Origin: an uncultured Clostridia bacterium
GTDB taxonomy: Bacteria > Bacillota > Clostridia > Christensenellales > UBA1242
Assembly: GCA_944381185.1 (NCBI GenBank)
Contig: CALWKE010000003.1
Span: 107,260-171,259, forward strand
Direction: 5' to 3'
Length of the DNA stretch: 64,000 bases
In this document: positions 9,801 through 20,700 of the stretch, piece by piece
Layout: each line of letters opens with the position of its first letter
Numbering within the stretch: the first letter of the stretch is position 1
Notes under the pieces: generated by a model
Databases searched by the model: none
Told to the model about the DNA's origin: nothing
Seen by the model: the letters and a program-made list of their open reading frames with translations, nothing else
Position numbers and translations under genes: made by a program

Positions 9801-12800
9801 AATATTTTCGCAGGTTACAATGACTATATTTTAACAGTTAATGAAATTGTTAATTTAATTTTAAATAATGCTGGTCATAACACTGAATCAAGTGAAAATG
9901 TGTATGATATATTTGATAACATTGTGACATACACATATCAAAATCCAAATTCTGATTTTTCAGAATCTGATATATCAACTTGGTCAAATATTGATTTCGC
10001 AATTTATTATATAACTGGAAGAGTTAGTGCAACCTACACATCAAATGTTATATCATATAATAATAAGAATTATTTTGTGATTGGCGATTATGCTATTGAT
10101 ATATCAGGAAATGTATCTTCAAATCCGTTTGCTGCAACAATAACCGAAAATAATGTAATAGAATCAATTTCAGCAAATCTTGACGGTCAAAATGTTGGAA
10201 ATTTAAACACCGTTTATAATAATTTGCTTACAACAATAATGCATGATGAAAGTGAACTAAATGAGCTCACTAGGGTTTCTAATGCAAAATTTAATTATGT
10301 AACAGACAAAGCCATCGATATGGGTAGCTCTGCAAATGCTCTTCCAAATGGTGTGACCTATTTTGATGTAGTTTTAGCAGGTCAAAATGGTTCATTTTTA
10401 GAAGGCGTTACTTATAGTTTTGATATATTTACTGATGGAACAAAAAATTATTTAAAAATCAATGATAAATTTGTTGAAATAACAAACAATCCAATGAGTC
10501 AAATTTATTATAGATCTCGTGGAACAATAACATTTTTAAGCACTTCAAGTGTTTTTGCAAAAATATCAGAATATACTCCTTTCCAAAATTTAAGTAGTAG
10601 CATTTCAAAACTTGAAGGTATAATTTATTCATTAACAGGAAGCAAAGAGGCTGTTTCATATCCAGTGTTTAGTTATAGTGTGAGTGGAACAAATTCAAAA
10701 AGTTATATTTATGTTGATGGCACATTTATTGAATATAATGTAACAGACACAAATAATTACACGTCATATTTAACAGGTGACACAGATATTTTAAACACGC
10801 TTTATAATGAATATTATAGATCTTTAGTTACTGAAAGTGAATCTGGTTTGGTTATTCCAGAACAAACACAATCAGGTGCAGGCACCGCTTCAAACTATCA
10901 TATTGAAAGCAGTGAAGTGTTTAATTTGGATAATATTGACACATGGTCACCATTAAAAATTATTTTATATGTTAAAGGCATATATAATCAAGATATTGTT
11001 GGCAGTGTGTTAGTAAGTTTAAATGGAAATAGAAAGTATTTCACATTTAGTAACGTTAAAAATGGAATAACAAAGTATTATTGCATAAATATTACAGACA
11101 TTGCAAATATAATAGAACCACCTGATTCTTCAAGTAGAGCTTTAATTCAAGATAGAGAAGAAGATAATATCAACATTAAGTTATATATGACATTATTAAA
11201 TAAAGTTGGTGATAATGTTGTTGACACAGATGAAACAATAAATGGTTACAAAACATTTAATAATTATATTAATGATGTCTTAAATTTAGATGGAAGAATT
11301 GTTGAAGATTACACTCAAACAGTAGATTTATTAGTTGATAATGTTAATTCAACTTTCAACATCACAAACCCATCAACATGGAATTGGTTTGATTTGATTT
11401 ATTATTCATATACAAAAGAAGCAAGGCAAGACACATTGTTTGTTGTGTATGTTGATAGTGCAAACAATAAATATATTCAAATAGAATCTAGTGCATCAAG
11501 TTTAATGATAAACAAAGATTATTTGAAAGTTGATTTGAATACTATTAGAAAGCAAATTGCCACAAATAATTCTTATAATGTTTCTTTTTCTGGTGCTGAT
11601 GCGTTTAAACCAATAACAATAATTGTCAGCAAACTTAAAAATGTTGATTCAGATATTGTTATTGATAAATACTCATTAATGGTCAATGATGCAACAAATC
11701 AAACGGTAGAATTTTATTACTTTGTTGGGTCAAATGGCATATATAATGTTATTTATAGTGAAAATCCTAATGATTTAATAGCTCAAAGTGGAAGCAATAG
11801 TGTTTCAAATGAAGTTTATAGCTATGCTTCACAAACTGTTAATTCATTCATGAATTATGATGTTTTTGATTATATTATTAGTTATGTTTTAGGTTCTAAT
11901 GCTCCAAAAGATTTTTCTTCGCAAGTTTATAGTTATAATGGTGTAAGGTATTTGCGTATTGAAGATAACTATATCAACATAAGTGATTTAGAAAAAAATA
12001 ATATCATATCATTAACAAAAACAAGCGACACAGAGGGAAGAATTAATGCTAAAAAAACATATATCAGTGATGTTTTTGGATATAAGGGTTCACTTTTAAA
12101 AGTTTATACTGCAGACACTCTTCCAGATGCATTAAAAACAGCAACTTCATCTTCATATGGCGAAGAAACATACCTTTCATTCTCAAATAGTTTTGACCCA
12201 AGTGATTATTCAACATGGCAAGTTAGTGACTTTATCATTTATTATCTCTATGCACATGGAGATATTATTGTAGATAATTTCCAAGAAGATATCGTTAATG
12301 TTGGTGGTCCAAGAGTAAATATTTGTAATATTGTTGAAAAAGATGAATATGGAAATAGTTCAGTTAGAAGAGTTATAAGATTTATTGATGGCAGAAAAAA
12401 TGGAACTGAAGATACATATTATCTAGACTATGAAGTTTTTGTTGCACTTTATGCAAGAAAACTCATGAATATTGTTTATAAAACAAGAGGGGCTTCTGAT
12501 GCTTCAATAGGTTATAGCGTTTCAACAACCTCTAACTTTACCACCACTGCAATGACAGGGTTAAATTTTGAATATTCACAAAAAGTTGATGTCACTGCAA
12601 GTGATTTCCTCTATAACAATTACTATTACTTTATAATTTCTAATGAAGAACTTTCAAAACTTGAACTTACAAATGTTTCAGAATCACTTATAGCTCAAAT
12701 TGAAAATGGTTCAGCTATTTCTGAAAAATCACTTAATGTTAAATTAAGTGTTAATTTTGACATTAACGACATTTCAACTTGGACGGTTCTTGACTATATA

Positions 12801-15800
12801 ATAATAACAGAATTTTCACGAAATGCTAAAGATAATTTCTTTGATGGTTTGTCTTTTGGTGATTTGAAAAAAGATAACTATTATTACATATTTGAACAAG
12901 AAGGCAGTTCATCAGAATTAGTTTTGGCTATAAATGGAAACTATTACAATATTACTAGATTTATTGAAAAGGAAAAACCAGACGACCCAGAGTCATCAAC
13001 CTATAAAGCAAAAGACATAAAGATTAACAATATAAATATTGAAAATAGTGAAGGCACAACAGTTACTGTTGGAGATTTAGTGACCAAGGGTGATGCTGGC
13101 AATTATTCATTAAAAGTTTTAAGTGAATCAATTCGATTCATTGTGGGTTCAAATGATTTGATTTATGAACTTGATAGCAATTCAAATTCATTCACATATA
13201 GCCAATTCACAGTTGATTCAAATGGAGAAATAACAGTTGATTCAAGTGTAAAATTTAATAGGTGGCTTGATGAACGATTGGCATTTAACTATCAAGTTGA
13301 CCCTGATGATTGGGATAATCCAACAATCAGTGTTTTGGTTAAAAAAGTTAATTGGCCACAAAAATTAATGAATGATATGCAAGTGATTTATCCTGACTTA
13401 AATTGGGAAACACTTATTGCTACTAGTGGTTGGATTGATTCTCTTGGAGAGTTTTCTTCGGGAATTGCTTCAGGTGAATATGTAACAGAGGGCAATTCTG
13501 CAAATATTAATGCTGTTGGACTTGTTCTTTCAGAATTCTTTGTTTCACTTGCAAAAGAAAGTGAAAAAGGTTTTGCTGATTATGAATATGAATCAGTTTT
13601 TGATGAAGAAGTTTTAGATTCATTGATGCTTGCAATGTTAGGTGAAGATAACTATGAAACTTTGAAATTGCAAGCTGAAATTTACACTGACATGTTCAAC
13701 ACCTGTCTTTCACAAGTTCTTGATGACATTGCTTTTGAAAAGGGTGTTGAAATTGTTGACGGCAAGGTTGATAATTTTGTTATGTCGGTTTACAAAGCAT
13801 ACTTGTCGACTCTTCTTTTGTCATCAGACTTAAGTGAGTATTTGTATAAAGTTGCAACTCGTGTTTATGCACAATATACCATTTATGAATATTTGGCAAA
13901 TGCAAGTGGAGATTATGCTAAATATTATGCATATATAAATAATTTAGCAGATGAAAATGGTGAAGCAGTTGATGCCTTTAAGTATGCATCATTCTATGAA
14001 CTTGCAAAATATGAAAATCAACTTGTTGCTTCAGAAACTCCAACCTTTACATTTAATTTTGTTAAAGTTTATAGGTATTTCCACACATCAACAACTTTAA
14101 CAGATGATGAAATTAGAGATTTAATAAATAATCAAAATGAATTTAATAGTTTGCTCAAATCATTAGATGGTTATTATAAAGATAATTATGGTGAAATTGA
14201 AGATGACAGTGAACTCTATTGCTTTATGCTTGATGCATATTGGTCAATATATTATGACTATAAAAATGCGGGCAATTCATTACTTTCAATACCAGATTAT
14301 ATAACTTTGTATCATGATTATATTCTTGGAAATATGACAAGGTGGGATATTGTTTCATCTGTAAGCATGGATGGTGGCTCACAATATATGCAATATTACG
14401 ATTTATATCAAGCACAACTATTGCTTTATAAGGGAACAACTCTTGCAGCTTCAATTCAAATTTATTTTGATAATCCATCAATTGATTTGGGACTTGATAG
14501 TATTTTAGAAAATTTTGAAACAATCTTTAATGGCGAGTTTGCATTTACAAGTGTTTATAATGTGATTAATGAATGCTTTAAAAATTCTTCAAGCATTTAT
14601 AAAGAATATGTTGGCAAATTAAACAATTTAATCAATTTAGTTCCAACAATGCTTGCTTCAGAAAAAGGCGATATTGATGCTTGGAATGAGTTGGTTGAAA
14701 TTAATAATGCAATAATTGCACTTTCAGAAGAATTTACAAATTGTGTTGCACTCAGCACTGGAAATTCAACTGCAAATGGAACAGTTAAACTTGATTCATA
14801 TTCTGAAACCGTTTATGAAAACACACTCACAACACTTTTGAACTTCCAAACCAATCTTCAAAATTATATCACCACTCAAGAGATGGTTGACAAAATCACA
14901 AAAACATCAGTAACATTTGCTCTCACACAATACAGTCAAAATTATGTTTCAGCAGGATATGATTTTGTTATTGAAAACAGATCTTACACATTAAGAACAA
15001 CTGTTTCATCTTCAAGACTTGCTGAATATGTTTATGGTGGAAGTTTCTTAACTCAATTTGGCATTGATGCAGTTTACACAAGTAATGATTTTGAAGGAAT
15101 TATTCAACTTTCAAAAGCCTATGATTCAAGCACAAATTCTGTTAAAACAAAACTTGTTAATTGGAAAGAGTTAAGGGAATTTGCGTCAAGAATAGCAGAC
15201 TATACTGCAAGACTTTATTATATGACAAATTTAAATGATTTGTCTGAAAACCTTAGTGATGCTATTTTGATGACAGACTATGTAACAATTCAAAATTCAA
15301 ATGGCGAATATATTGAATCAACGCTTGAATATGCAATTTTAGATGCTTTGATTAATAGTGATGAATTTGATATTTCTGCCGATACTTTAATCAGTTTAAT
15401 GTTTGGTGACACAGTTGCAACATTAAATCACTTTGATAGTGTAGCAATGGAGTCAACATATAAAAATGTTATGGACCTTGCTCGCTCACTTGATGGCTCT
15501 TTGGGGCGAACATTAAATGAAGATGAAAAACTTTCGGCACTATCAAATTATTTGTTGTTGGTTCAAGATAACATTTATAGCAATTATGGTTACTATAACA
15601 ACAATAATAATGCAAGTGATAGAATACATTTAATATTTGTTAATGTGTTTACCTATCTGCTTGTTAGTGAAGAAGACCAATCAGGTGAAAACCCAGTTTC
15701 AATTAATTTTGAAAATTGGACTATGAAAGATTTTAGAACTGCACTAATGGAATTTATTGTTGATTACACACAAAATCCAAGTGAAACAGGTGCAGAAAAT

Positions 15801-17687
15801 GCAGCGAGATATCTTGCAATATTCAAACTTTTAAGTTCGCAATTTGACTATGTTGGATACACTAGCCTTAGTGATGCAATAAACAGAGTGAATATTGGAA
15901 CAATAATAGGTTCAGTGTATGTTAAAAAAGAAGCTTCATCTGATAATAATGACATTGCTTACTATTATATTGATGCAAAAGTTGAAGAAATTGCTCAAAG
16001 GCGAAATATTTTAGCAACATTTTCAGTTGATAAAGCCACAAGTGATAATATTATTGATCTTGCAGGCGTGTCAAACAGACCAATTGAAGAACTTGTTAAC
16101 CTTGAATATGATGACCTTTATGACTTAAATGGAAATTATGATGAAGCATATGGAGATTCATTTGTTGTTTGTTTCTATGATGAAATAACTGGAAAATATA
16201 TTCCATATATGGCAACATCTTCTTATAATTATAATAGTAATGGAAACTTTGCCGAGTATATGAAAGATTATGGCTATCGCATAAGAACAAATTATTACGT
16301 AAATGGAGATGGCTATGCTGATGCTTATCCAATTATTGCAAAGGGAATTTTAACAGAAGACAACAAACCAACTGCAATAAGAATGGAAAATTATGAAGTT
16401 AAGTATTATAGAACTAATATAACAACAACAGGCTCACTTGACGATTCTGCTCTTGAATTTTCAAAAGTTGTTACAGAAACTAATACTGTTGGCTTCACAG
16501 ACTATGTTTCAACATCAACATTCAATAAAGTTGATTCATTATCTAATAGAAACACAATGTTTATTGGAAGTAGCAATCCAACATTCTATCTTGAATCAGA
16601 CTTTGATGTGTACTTTATTCAATACACAAAGAGTTATGTAATTCCAGCATCAGATGATTTTGGTGCTATTTCAGTGCTTGACCAATTTTCATCATTCTAT
16701 GTTTTGTTAAAGTTTGATGTTCTATTTTTACTCGCACTATCATTTGTAACAATATTCCCACTATTATTTAGGGCAACTGTTAACTTGATGAGAAGAGTGT
16801 TAGAACTTATCTTCTATATTCTTGCAGGACCTCTTGCAATCTCGATGAGTGCATTAAATTATGATGAAGGTGTTAAGTCAAATCAAACTTTTGAAACTTG
16901 GAAAAAACGACTAACATTCACACTTCTATCAGTATTTGGTTATGTTATTGGCTTTAATGTTTACTTTATCTTGCTTTCAACAGTTTCAAATATGACATTT
17001 ATTTCAGATGTAACTAGAAGTAAAATAAGTTCAATTGTTGATATTCCATATATTTCAGCACTTGGTGGTTTTGCTGACCAACTTATTAGATGTTTATTCT
17101 ATATTATTGCTGGTGGTGTTATTAAAACTTCTGCAGACTTGCTTATTAAGATTGTTACTGCAGGCAAAGTTGAAAGGTCGTTTGCAACAGCAGATGGCGA
17201 CGGAACTGAAATGCTTAAGAAAACAGTTGGTGATATTAAGCAAATGGGCAAAACCGTTCAGGGGCTATATACTGGCGAAACACTTATGAAAGCAAAAGAT
17301 GCTGCACTTGAAACAGTTAAGAGCGCAGTTCCGGGCTCTGCAATTATGCGAGGGGCATATGAAGGGGCAATGAAAGTTAAAACAAAAGTGCAAGGCAAGG
17401 CTATGGCAAAGGCACTTCAAGCTTATGGTGTTCCAAAATCTATTGCAGATAAGGCAGCTAAAGAGTTTGTCGAAAAAACGAATAAACAACGTGAGGCAAA
17501 GCGACAAAAAGCCATTAAAAATGCAAATGAATTTTATAAGAGTATGGGTTCAAATTTCCAACTTGATGACCCAATTAAGCCAAAAGAAAAAAAGAAGAAA
17601 GATAATAGCGCTAAATTAGAAAAATATAAAAATAAACAAAAGAAGAAAATTGAGAAAAAGAACAAAAAACAATCAAAAAAAAGCTAG
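6843..17687 (+). CDS. Giant VirB6/TrbL-like polytopic protein with huge predicted extracellular repeat region
   Basis: A 3,614-residue protein. About three membrane segments lie at residues 30-60, 90-117 and 148-178; the loop between the second and third is lysine-rich, placing it in the cytoplasm. Residues about 180-3288 are then outside. Membrane segments resume at about 3289-3435 (LFLLALSFVTIFPLLF, then a GPLAISM motif), followed by a Lys-rich tail to 3614. The outer region carries at least nine copies of a module built around F-x(8,12)-(T/S)W-x(3)-D, with Trp at 428, 556, 729, 860, 1047, 1368, 1513, 1792 and 1980. Each is usually followed by a (N)GxxYxxI strand. Residues about 2000-3170 are non-repetitive and mostly helical. 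The topology matches VirB6/TrbL channel proteins; insert function is unknown. AAAGGAG lies at 6823-6829, 13 bases from the ATG. Confidence 0.85.
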   Translation: MLNIFSGFISLFVEHSSSFVAASYSIGKLIWQWICNFFNMILNFIISILWTVVQWVLGVMEAFEYIVNSFLGINATVNDYYNFAVNYDFLDILVDVFRAILGVSIVLLIIFTIYAIFKQEWAMAASGFEKKSKDGKSSGNSKGIIIKNLILKLGAMFLLPITMIFIFYGISAVLSSFSRALIGDNNATIAARVLSSSTHTGNKYRMYANENKRLPIIIQAYNTSDYAADENVLLAETIRSYEVQNNLINASSALNAGNGLSFQDSVKYQGNKITNSAAYGDIYETFVCTAEQYRVMADFIDYCEESNLNYYIKAVDDDNIEWKYVDSTVYNQTDNSLTINYVDASDIDRDGNNDDTYSITYSTSYEVTSPISNALETILALLGIGDYSDNKYNIMEREDGSTNIVQWSNEKVLIKFSENFEIDDASTWTATDEIIMYEYYHFSSNNTFGDYEITDLLHSESGVLLDANQIAYRDYYPETDSYSPEKTIDVVYINGTYYKIELSKTETNEYGNYYYVLSEIEDVNFLDKNVVTISQRPQNAYLMLSSGFNINNIESWLYTDQIIIYEYYKDLSYNNNLSKYSFSDFYYSDTALGVELPSYTISTGELGSTTSSNAYVLLNGTYYRIDENTNKLYSITSTGNPLDFLTKAPSDSTLYYNYSIKLSADKSNGVYFVNDSDKMTASEFVIDEAIVNDFVSLSEIENVTEEMEKYSSFTFTLSDKFDYKDVETWTYRDYFLFYLYIMYPNIVSSLNVLKYSGLVGDIGKGTIQGETGEKYLLKVELKDGSGAIIYFDIDKINSISELNVMKEIDEEETLNNNNTIYNQKDLFITELDDVELISADTEYVNFSFSDDFSLNNIATWTVQDMLLVSLAYENIICDVSTSGGIPTSILENGYSSLMYRVEEKVTEKDEEGNDVEVTITNTLYKFGSEFDPNNNEQTIYLNGYQVTSYGYASVDEWLRENAMDFICRRLGTSSSSLIADYNGIIDNIFAGYNDYILTVNEIVNLILNNAGHNTESSENVYDIFDNIVTYTYQNPNSDFSESDISTWSNIDFAIYYITGRVSATYTSNVISYNNKNYFVIGDYAIDISGNVSSNPFAATITENNVIESISANLDGQNVGNLNTVYNNLLTTIMHDESELNELTRVSNAKFNYVTDKAIDMGSSANALPNGVTYFDVVLAGQNGSFLEGVTYSFDIFTDGTKNYLKINDKFVEITNNPMSQIYYRSRGTITFLSTSSVFAKISEYTPFQNLSSSISKLEGIIYSLTGSKEAVSYPVFSYSVSGTNSKSYIYVDGTFIEYNVTDTNNYTSYLTGDTDILNTLYNEYYRSLVTESESGLVIPEQTQSGAGTASNYHIESSEVFNLDNIDTWSPLKIILYVKGIYNQDIVGSVLVSLNGNRKYFTFSNVKNGITKYYCINITDIANIIEPPDSSSRALIQDREEDNINIKLYMTLLNKVGDNVVDTDETINGYKTFNNYINDVLNLDGRIVEDYTQTVDLLVDNVNSTFNITNPSTWNWFDLIYYSYTKEARQDTLFVVYVDSANNKYIQIESSASSLMINKDYLKVDLNTIRKQIATNNSYNVSFSGADAFKPITIIVSKLKNVDSDIVIDKYSLMVNDATNQTVEFYYFVGSNGIYNVIYSENPNDLIAQSGSNSVSNEVYSYASQTVNSFMNYDVFDYIISYVLGSNAPKDFSSQVYSYNGVRYLRIEDNYINISDLEKNNIISLTKTSDTEGRINAKKTYISDVFGYKGSLLKVYTADTLPDALKTATSSSYGEETYLSFSNSFDPSDYSTWQVSDFIIYYLYAHGDIIVDNFQEDIVNVGGPRVNICNIVEKDEYGNSSVRRVIRFIDGRKNGTEDTYYLDYEVFVALYARKLMNIVYKTRGASDASIGYSVSTTSNFTTTAMTGLNFEYSQKVDVTASDFLYNNYYYFIISNEELSKLELTNVSESLIAQIENGSAISEKSLNVKLSVNFDINDISTWTVLDYIIITEFSRNAKDNFFDGLSFGDLKKDNYYYIFEQEGSSSELVLAINGNYYNITRFIEKEKPDDPESSTYKAKDIKINNINIENSEGTTVTVGDLVTKGDAGNYSLKVLSESIRFIVGSNDLIYELDSNSNSFTYSQFTVDSNGEITVDSSVKFNRWLDERLAFNYQVDPDDWDNPTISVLVKKVNWPQKLMNDMQVIYPDLNWETLIATSGWIDSLGEFSSGIASGEYVTEGNSANINAVGLVLSEFFVSLAKESEKGFADYEYESVFDEEVLDSLMLAMLGEDNYETLKLQAEIYTDMFNTCLSQVLDDIAFEKGVEIVDGKVDNFVMSVYKAYLSTLLLSSDLSEYLYKVATRVYAQYTIYEYLANASGDYAKYYAYINNLADENGEAVDAFKYASFYELAKYENQLVASETPTFTFNFVKVYRYFHTSTTLTDDEIRDLINNQNEFNSLLKSLDGYYKDNYGEIEDDSELYCFMLDAYWSIYYDYKNAGNSLLSIPDYITLYHDYILGNMTRWDIVSSVSMDGGSQYMQYYDLYQAQLLLYKGTTLAASIQIYFDNPSIDLGLDSILENFETIFNGEFAFTSVYNVINECFKNSSSIYKEYVGKLNNLINLVPTMLASEKGDIDAWNELVEINNAIIALSEEFTNCVALSTGNSTANGTVKLDSYSETVYENTLTTLLNFQTNLQNYITTQEMVDKITKTSVTFALTQYSQNYVSAGYDFVIENRSYTLRTTVSSSRLAEYVYGGSFLTQFGIDAVYTSNDFEGIIQLSKAYDSSTNSVKTKLVNWKELREFASRIADYTARLYYMTNLNDLSENLSDAILMTDYVTIQNSNGEYIESTLEYAILDALINSDEFDISADTLISLMFGDTVATLNHFDSVAMESTYKNVMDLARSLDGSLGRTLNEDEKLSALSNYLLLVQDNIYSNYGYYNNNNNASDRIHLIFVNVFTYLLVSEEDQSGENPVSINFENWTMKDFRTALMEFIVDYTQNPSETGAENAARYLAIFKLLSSQFDYVGYTSLSDAINRVNIGTIIGSVYVKKEASSDNNDIAYYYIDAKVEEIAQRRNILATFSVDKATSDNIIDLAGVSNRPIEELVNLEYDDLYDLNGNYDEAYGDSFVVCFYDEITGKYIPYMATSSYNYNSNGNFAEYMKDYGYRIRTNYYVNGDGYADAYPIIAKGILTEDNKPTAIRMENYEVKYYRTNITTTGSLDDSALEFSKVVTETNTVGFTDYVSTSTFNKVDSLSNRNTMFIGSSNPTFYLESDFDVYFIQYTKSYVIPASDDFGAISVLDQFSSFYVLLKFDVLFLLALSFVTIFPLLFRATVNLMRRVLELIFYILAGPLAISMSALNYDEGVKSNQTFETWKKRLTFTLLSVFGYVIGFNVYFILLSTVSNMTFISDVTRSKISSIVDIPYISALGGFADQLIRCLFYIIAGGVIKTSADLLIKIVTAGKVERSFATADGDGTEMLKKTVGDIKQMGKTVQGLYTGETLMKAKDAALETVKSAVPGSAIMRGAYEGAMKVKTKVQGKAMAKALQAYGVPKSIADKAAKEFVEKTNKQREAKRQKAIKNANEFYKSMGSNFQLDDPIKPKEKKKKDNSAKLEKYKNKQKKKIEKKNKKQSKKS

Positions 17688-17701
17688 TAAATAAAAATTA
17701 A

Positions 17702-17735
17702 ATAGAATGGATAAATAAAATTTTATCCATTCTAT
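17702..17735 (+). other. Perfect 14-bp hairpin between the two VirB6-like genes
   Basis: ATAGAATGGATAAA at 17702-17715 pairs perfectly with 17722-17735 across a 6-nt loop, in the 74-bp gap between the paralogues. No T-run follows, so it may be an RNA processing or stability element, or a weak terminator. The ribosome binding site of the next gene lies outside it. Confidence 0.6.
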
Positions 17736-17761
17736 CTAAAATTAATAAAGGAGAAAGATCC

Positions 17762-20700
17762 ATGGGATTTCTTGGAGGTTTAGCTGATATTTTAGGCTCA
17801 ATCATAAATTGGTTACTCTCAACATTAGGAAACCTAATCTACTTTGTTGTAAAGTGGATGCTTTTAATTGTTGATGTGTTATTTTCTTATGTTCAAGAAC
17901 TCTGTGGTTTGAACATGGATTTATCTTCGCTTGAAACAGCAGTTTCAAAAGAATCAGATTTTGTTTTTAATTTACTTTTATCTAGTCAAGAAATAACAGT
18001 TCAAATTGTGAGAAGTTTAATAGGCATTGCAATTGCATTAATCATAATTTTTTCAATTGCGGCTGTTATTAGAACTCAATATAAATCAACAAAAGAAAAT
18101 AAAGTTCCAAATATAACTGGTGTGCTTAAAAACTCATTCAAAGCAATTATATTATTAATTTTAACACCATTAATTTCAATCATTGGAATAATTGCTTCTG
18201 ATGTGGTGCTTCAATCACTTTATAATGCAACTAATGTTGGTGCATCAACATCATTAAGTTCAACAATATTTGGCGTGTCATCGTCATCTGCAAATAGTTA
18301 TAGAATTTATGCACAAAATGGGCTTCGAATTCCAATAACTTGTGATTTTTCAAGAGAAGAAGAATTTTTAGAGTATTATCAAAACAGACCTGTAACTGAT
18401 AAATTTTCAGAATATATGCAGTCTTATGATAGTGCAATTTTTACAACTCTTGTTGCCTTTAACACAAACGATTTTATAAGTTATGATTCTATCAATAATA
18501 TTTTGTATAATGGAAGTGACACAGTAACAGAGTTATATGATAATTATTACACAATCTATGATATAAATAATGAAGAATATGCAGATACAGGAGTAAATCA
18601 ATACAAAAAAATAGAGTCTTATGCTGAAGAATATTATGTTATGGCAGATGTTGTTGATTACTTTGTTCAAACTTCAACACCTTATTACTATAAAACAGTT
18701 CAAGATGTTTTAGATAGCATTTATAATTTGCCAAACACGGTTACTAATGACTACAAAGAAAGATTGATGAACAGTCTTGTTGACCTTTATCATATTGAAT
18801 TTTTAGATAGCACATTAACACCTATTTCATATTCTTATGATGAAATTTTGGCAATGTATGGAGCAGAAGAAAACTGGACAGAAAATAATCATGCTTGGCA
18901 AGTTATAAGATACACAAGCAATTATTATTCAACAAGCGATGGTGGAGAGCCAGACATTCCAATGCAAATTCAATACAACCATTTGATTGATGAATCAGAT
19001 GAATTTGAAGGTGCAAAATATATAATTGCTGTTGAAGAAGAGTTTACTCTTGATGGCATTACTTACACTTACTTTACGCCTCTTGTTAATGGTTATTCAG
19101 TTAATAACATAAATGAGTTTAGGTCAGAGCATATTGCCAATGGTCAATTAATTTCAGCAAAAGGTATATTTAATAATTCAATGTATCCAACCGCAATCAG
19201 AAAGAATGGAGATGAAAGTCAAGTTCAATTTTATCGTGATAACATTGAAAATATTGCCGTTGGTGAAGCCTCTAATATTTTTGGTGTAAGTATGCAACAA
19301 CCAGATGGATTTTTCTCTGGTGTGTTAATGTTTTTTCAAGCAATATTTGACCCTGAATCATTAATTCCTGACATAAAATTCAATCCTGATGCAATAGAAT
19401 CTATGGCACAAAAAGAAACTGTTGTAGTCAATGTTGCTGAAGCGGGGAAAATTAGAATTGGTTATATGATGGATAGTGGTGGCGGATTACTTTCGTCAAT
19501 AAACCAATTTTTAACAGGCTCTGTGTATGGACTGAATATTTCAAATTTATTTTATCCTGAAAAACTAAACTTTTTGATTTTAATTCTTGCAACAACAATC
19601 TTGTTAAAAGTTTGTTTTTCAGCAATCTTTACATTGATATCTCGTGGTTATGAATTAATGCTTATAATTATAATTTATCCAACTGCCTGTGCAACAATTC
19701 CGCTTTCAGACACGGGTTATTCAACTTGGATGAAAACATATATAAGCAGACTGCTTTCGACCTACGGAATAATACTTGGTATTAATTTTGTGTTTATTCT
19801 GTTCCCAGTGATTCAAAATATTGAATTTTTCACACAAGATGATGTTGGGGCAAGTTTGATTGTAAGGCGTGTTGGTGCACTGTTCTTTAGTGCCTTCAGC
19901 GTTAGTGAAGTAACAAAAATGATGAATATGGTTGTAGTCATTTTATTTGAACTTGTTGCTTTCACATTAATTCAAACAATACCAGGATTTATAACCGAAA
20001 TAACAGCTTCACCAGATGGCTCAAGATCAGAAGTTCTTCAAAATATAGGAACAACAATTAAAAAAATTGGCAAAGTTATGGCACTTCCAATAACTGGACC
20101 ATCAAAGATTTTAAAGGTGGCAGGTGGTGCAGTTAAGGCGGTAACTCATCCATCAGAAACTGCAAAGAGCATTGGCAAAAAGATTGTTCCGGGAAGCAAA
20201 ATGATTGAGGAAGCTCAAAATAAATTCTATTTAATGAAAAAGAAAAAGGAACAAAGTGAAGCTTATAAAGATCTGCAAAACACACTAAAACGGTCTTCAA
20301 CTGAAAGTGGTGGCACTAGCACAGAAGATAAGAAAAAAGAGGTTATGGAAAAACTTGACAAGTACCAAAAAGCTCAAAACACATACACTGAAGCACTTTC
20401 AACCGAAGATTTATCTGCAATGAGAAAGTCAGAAACAAAGAAAAAGAAAGGTGAAGAAAAGGGTAGCACTGCAAAAAGTAAAAGGTTTGGTGAAGATGAT
20501 GAAGGCGATGATTCTTTATCAAGCAAACAAACAAAAACAAAACATGAATTAAATAAAGAGAAGAGAAATAATAAGAAGGAAATTAAAGAACTAAAAAAAC
20601 AAAAAGCAAAATTTGGTCCACTTAAAGTGTTGCCACCTGAAGTTAAAGCACAAATAAAAGAACTTAAAAAAGAAAACAAAGAAATTAAAAAAGAATTAAA

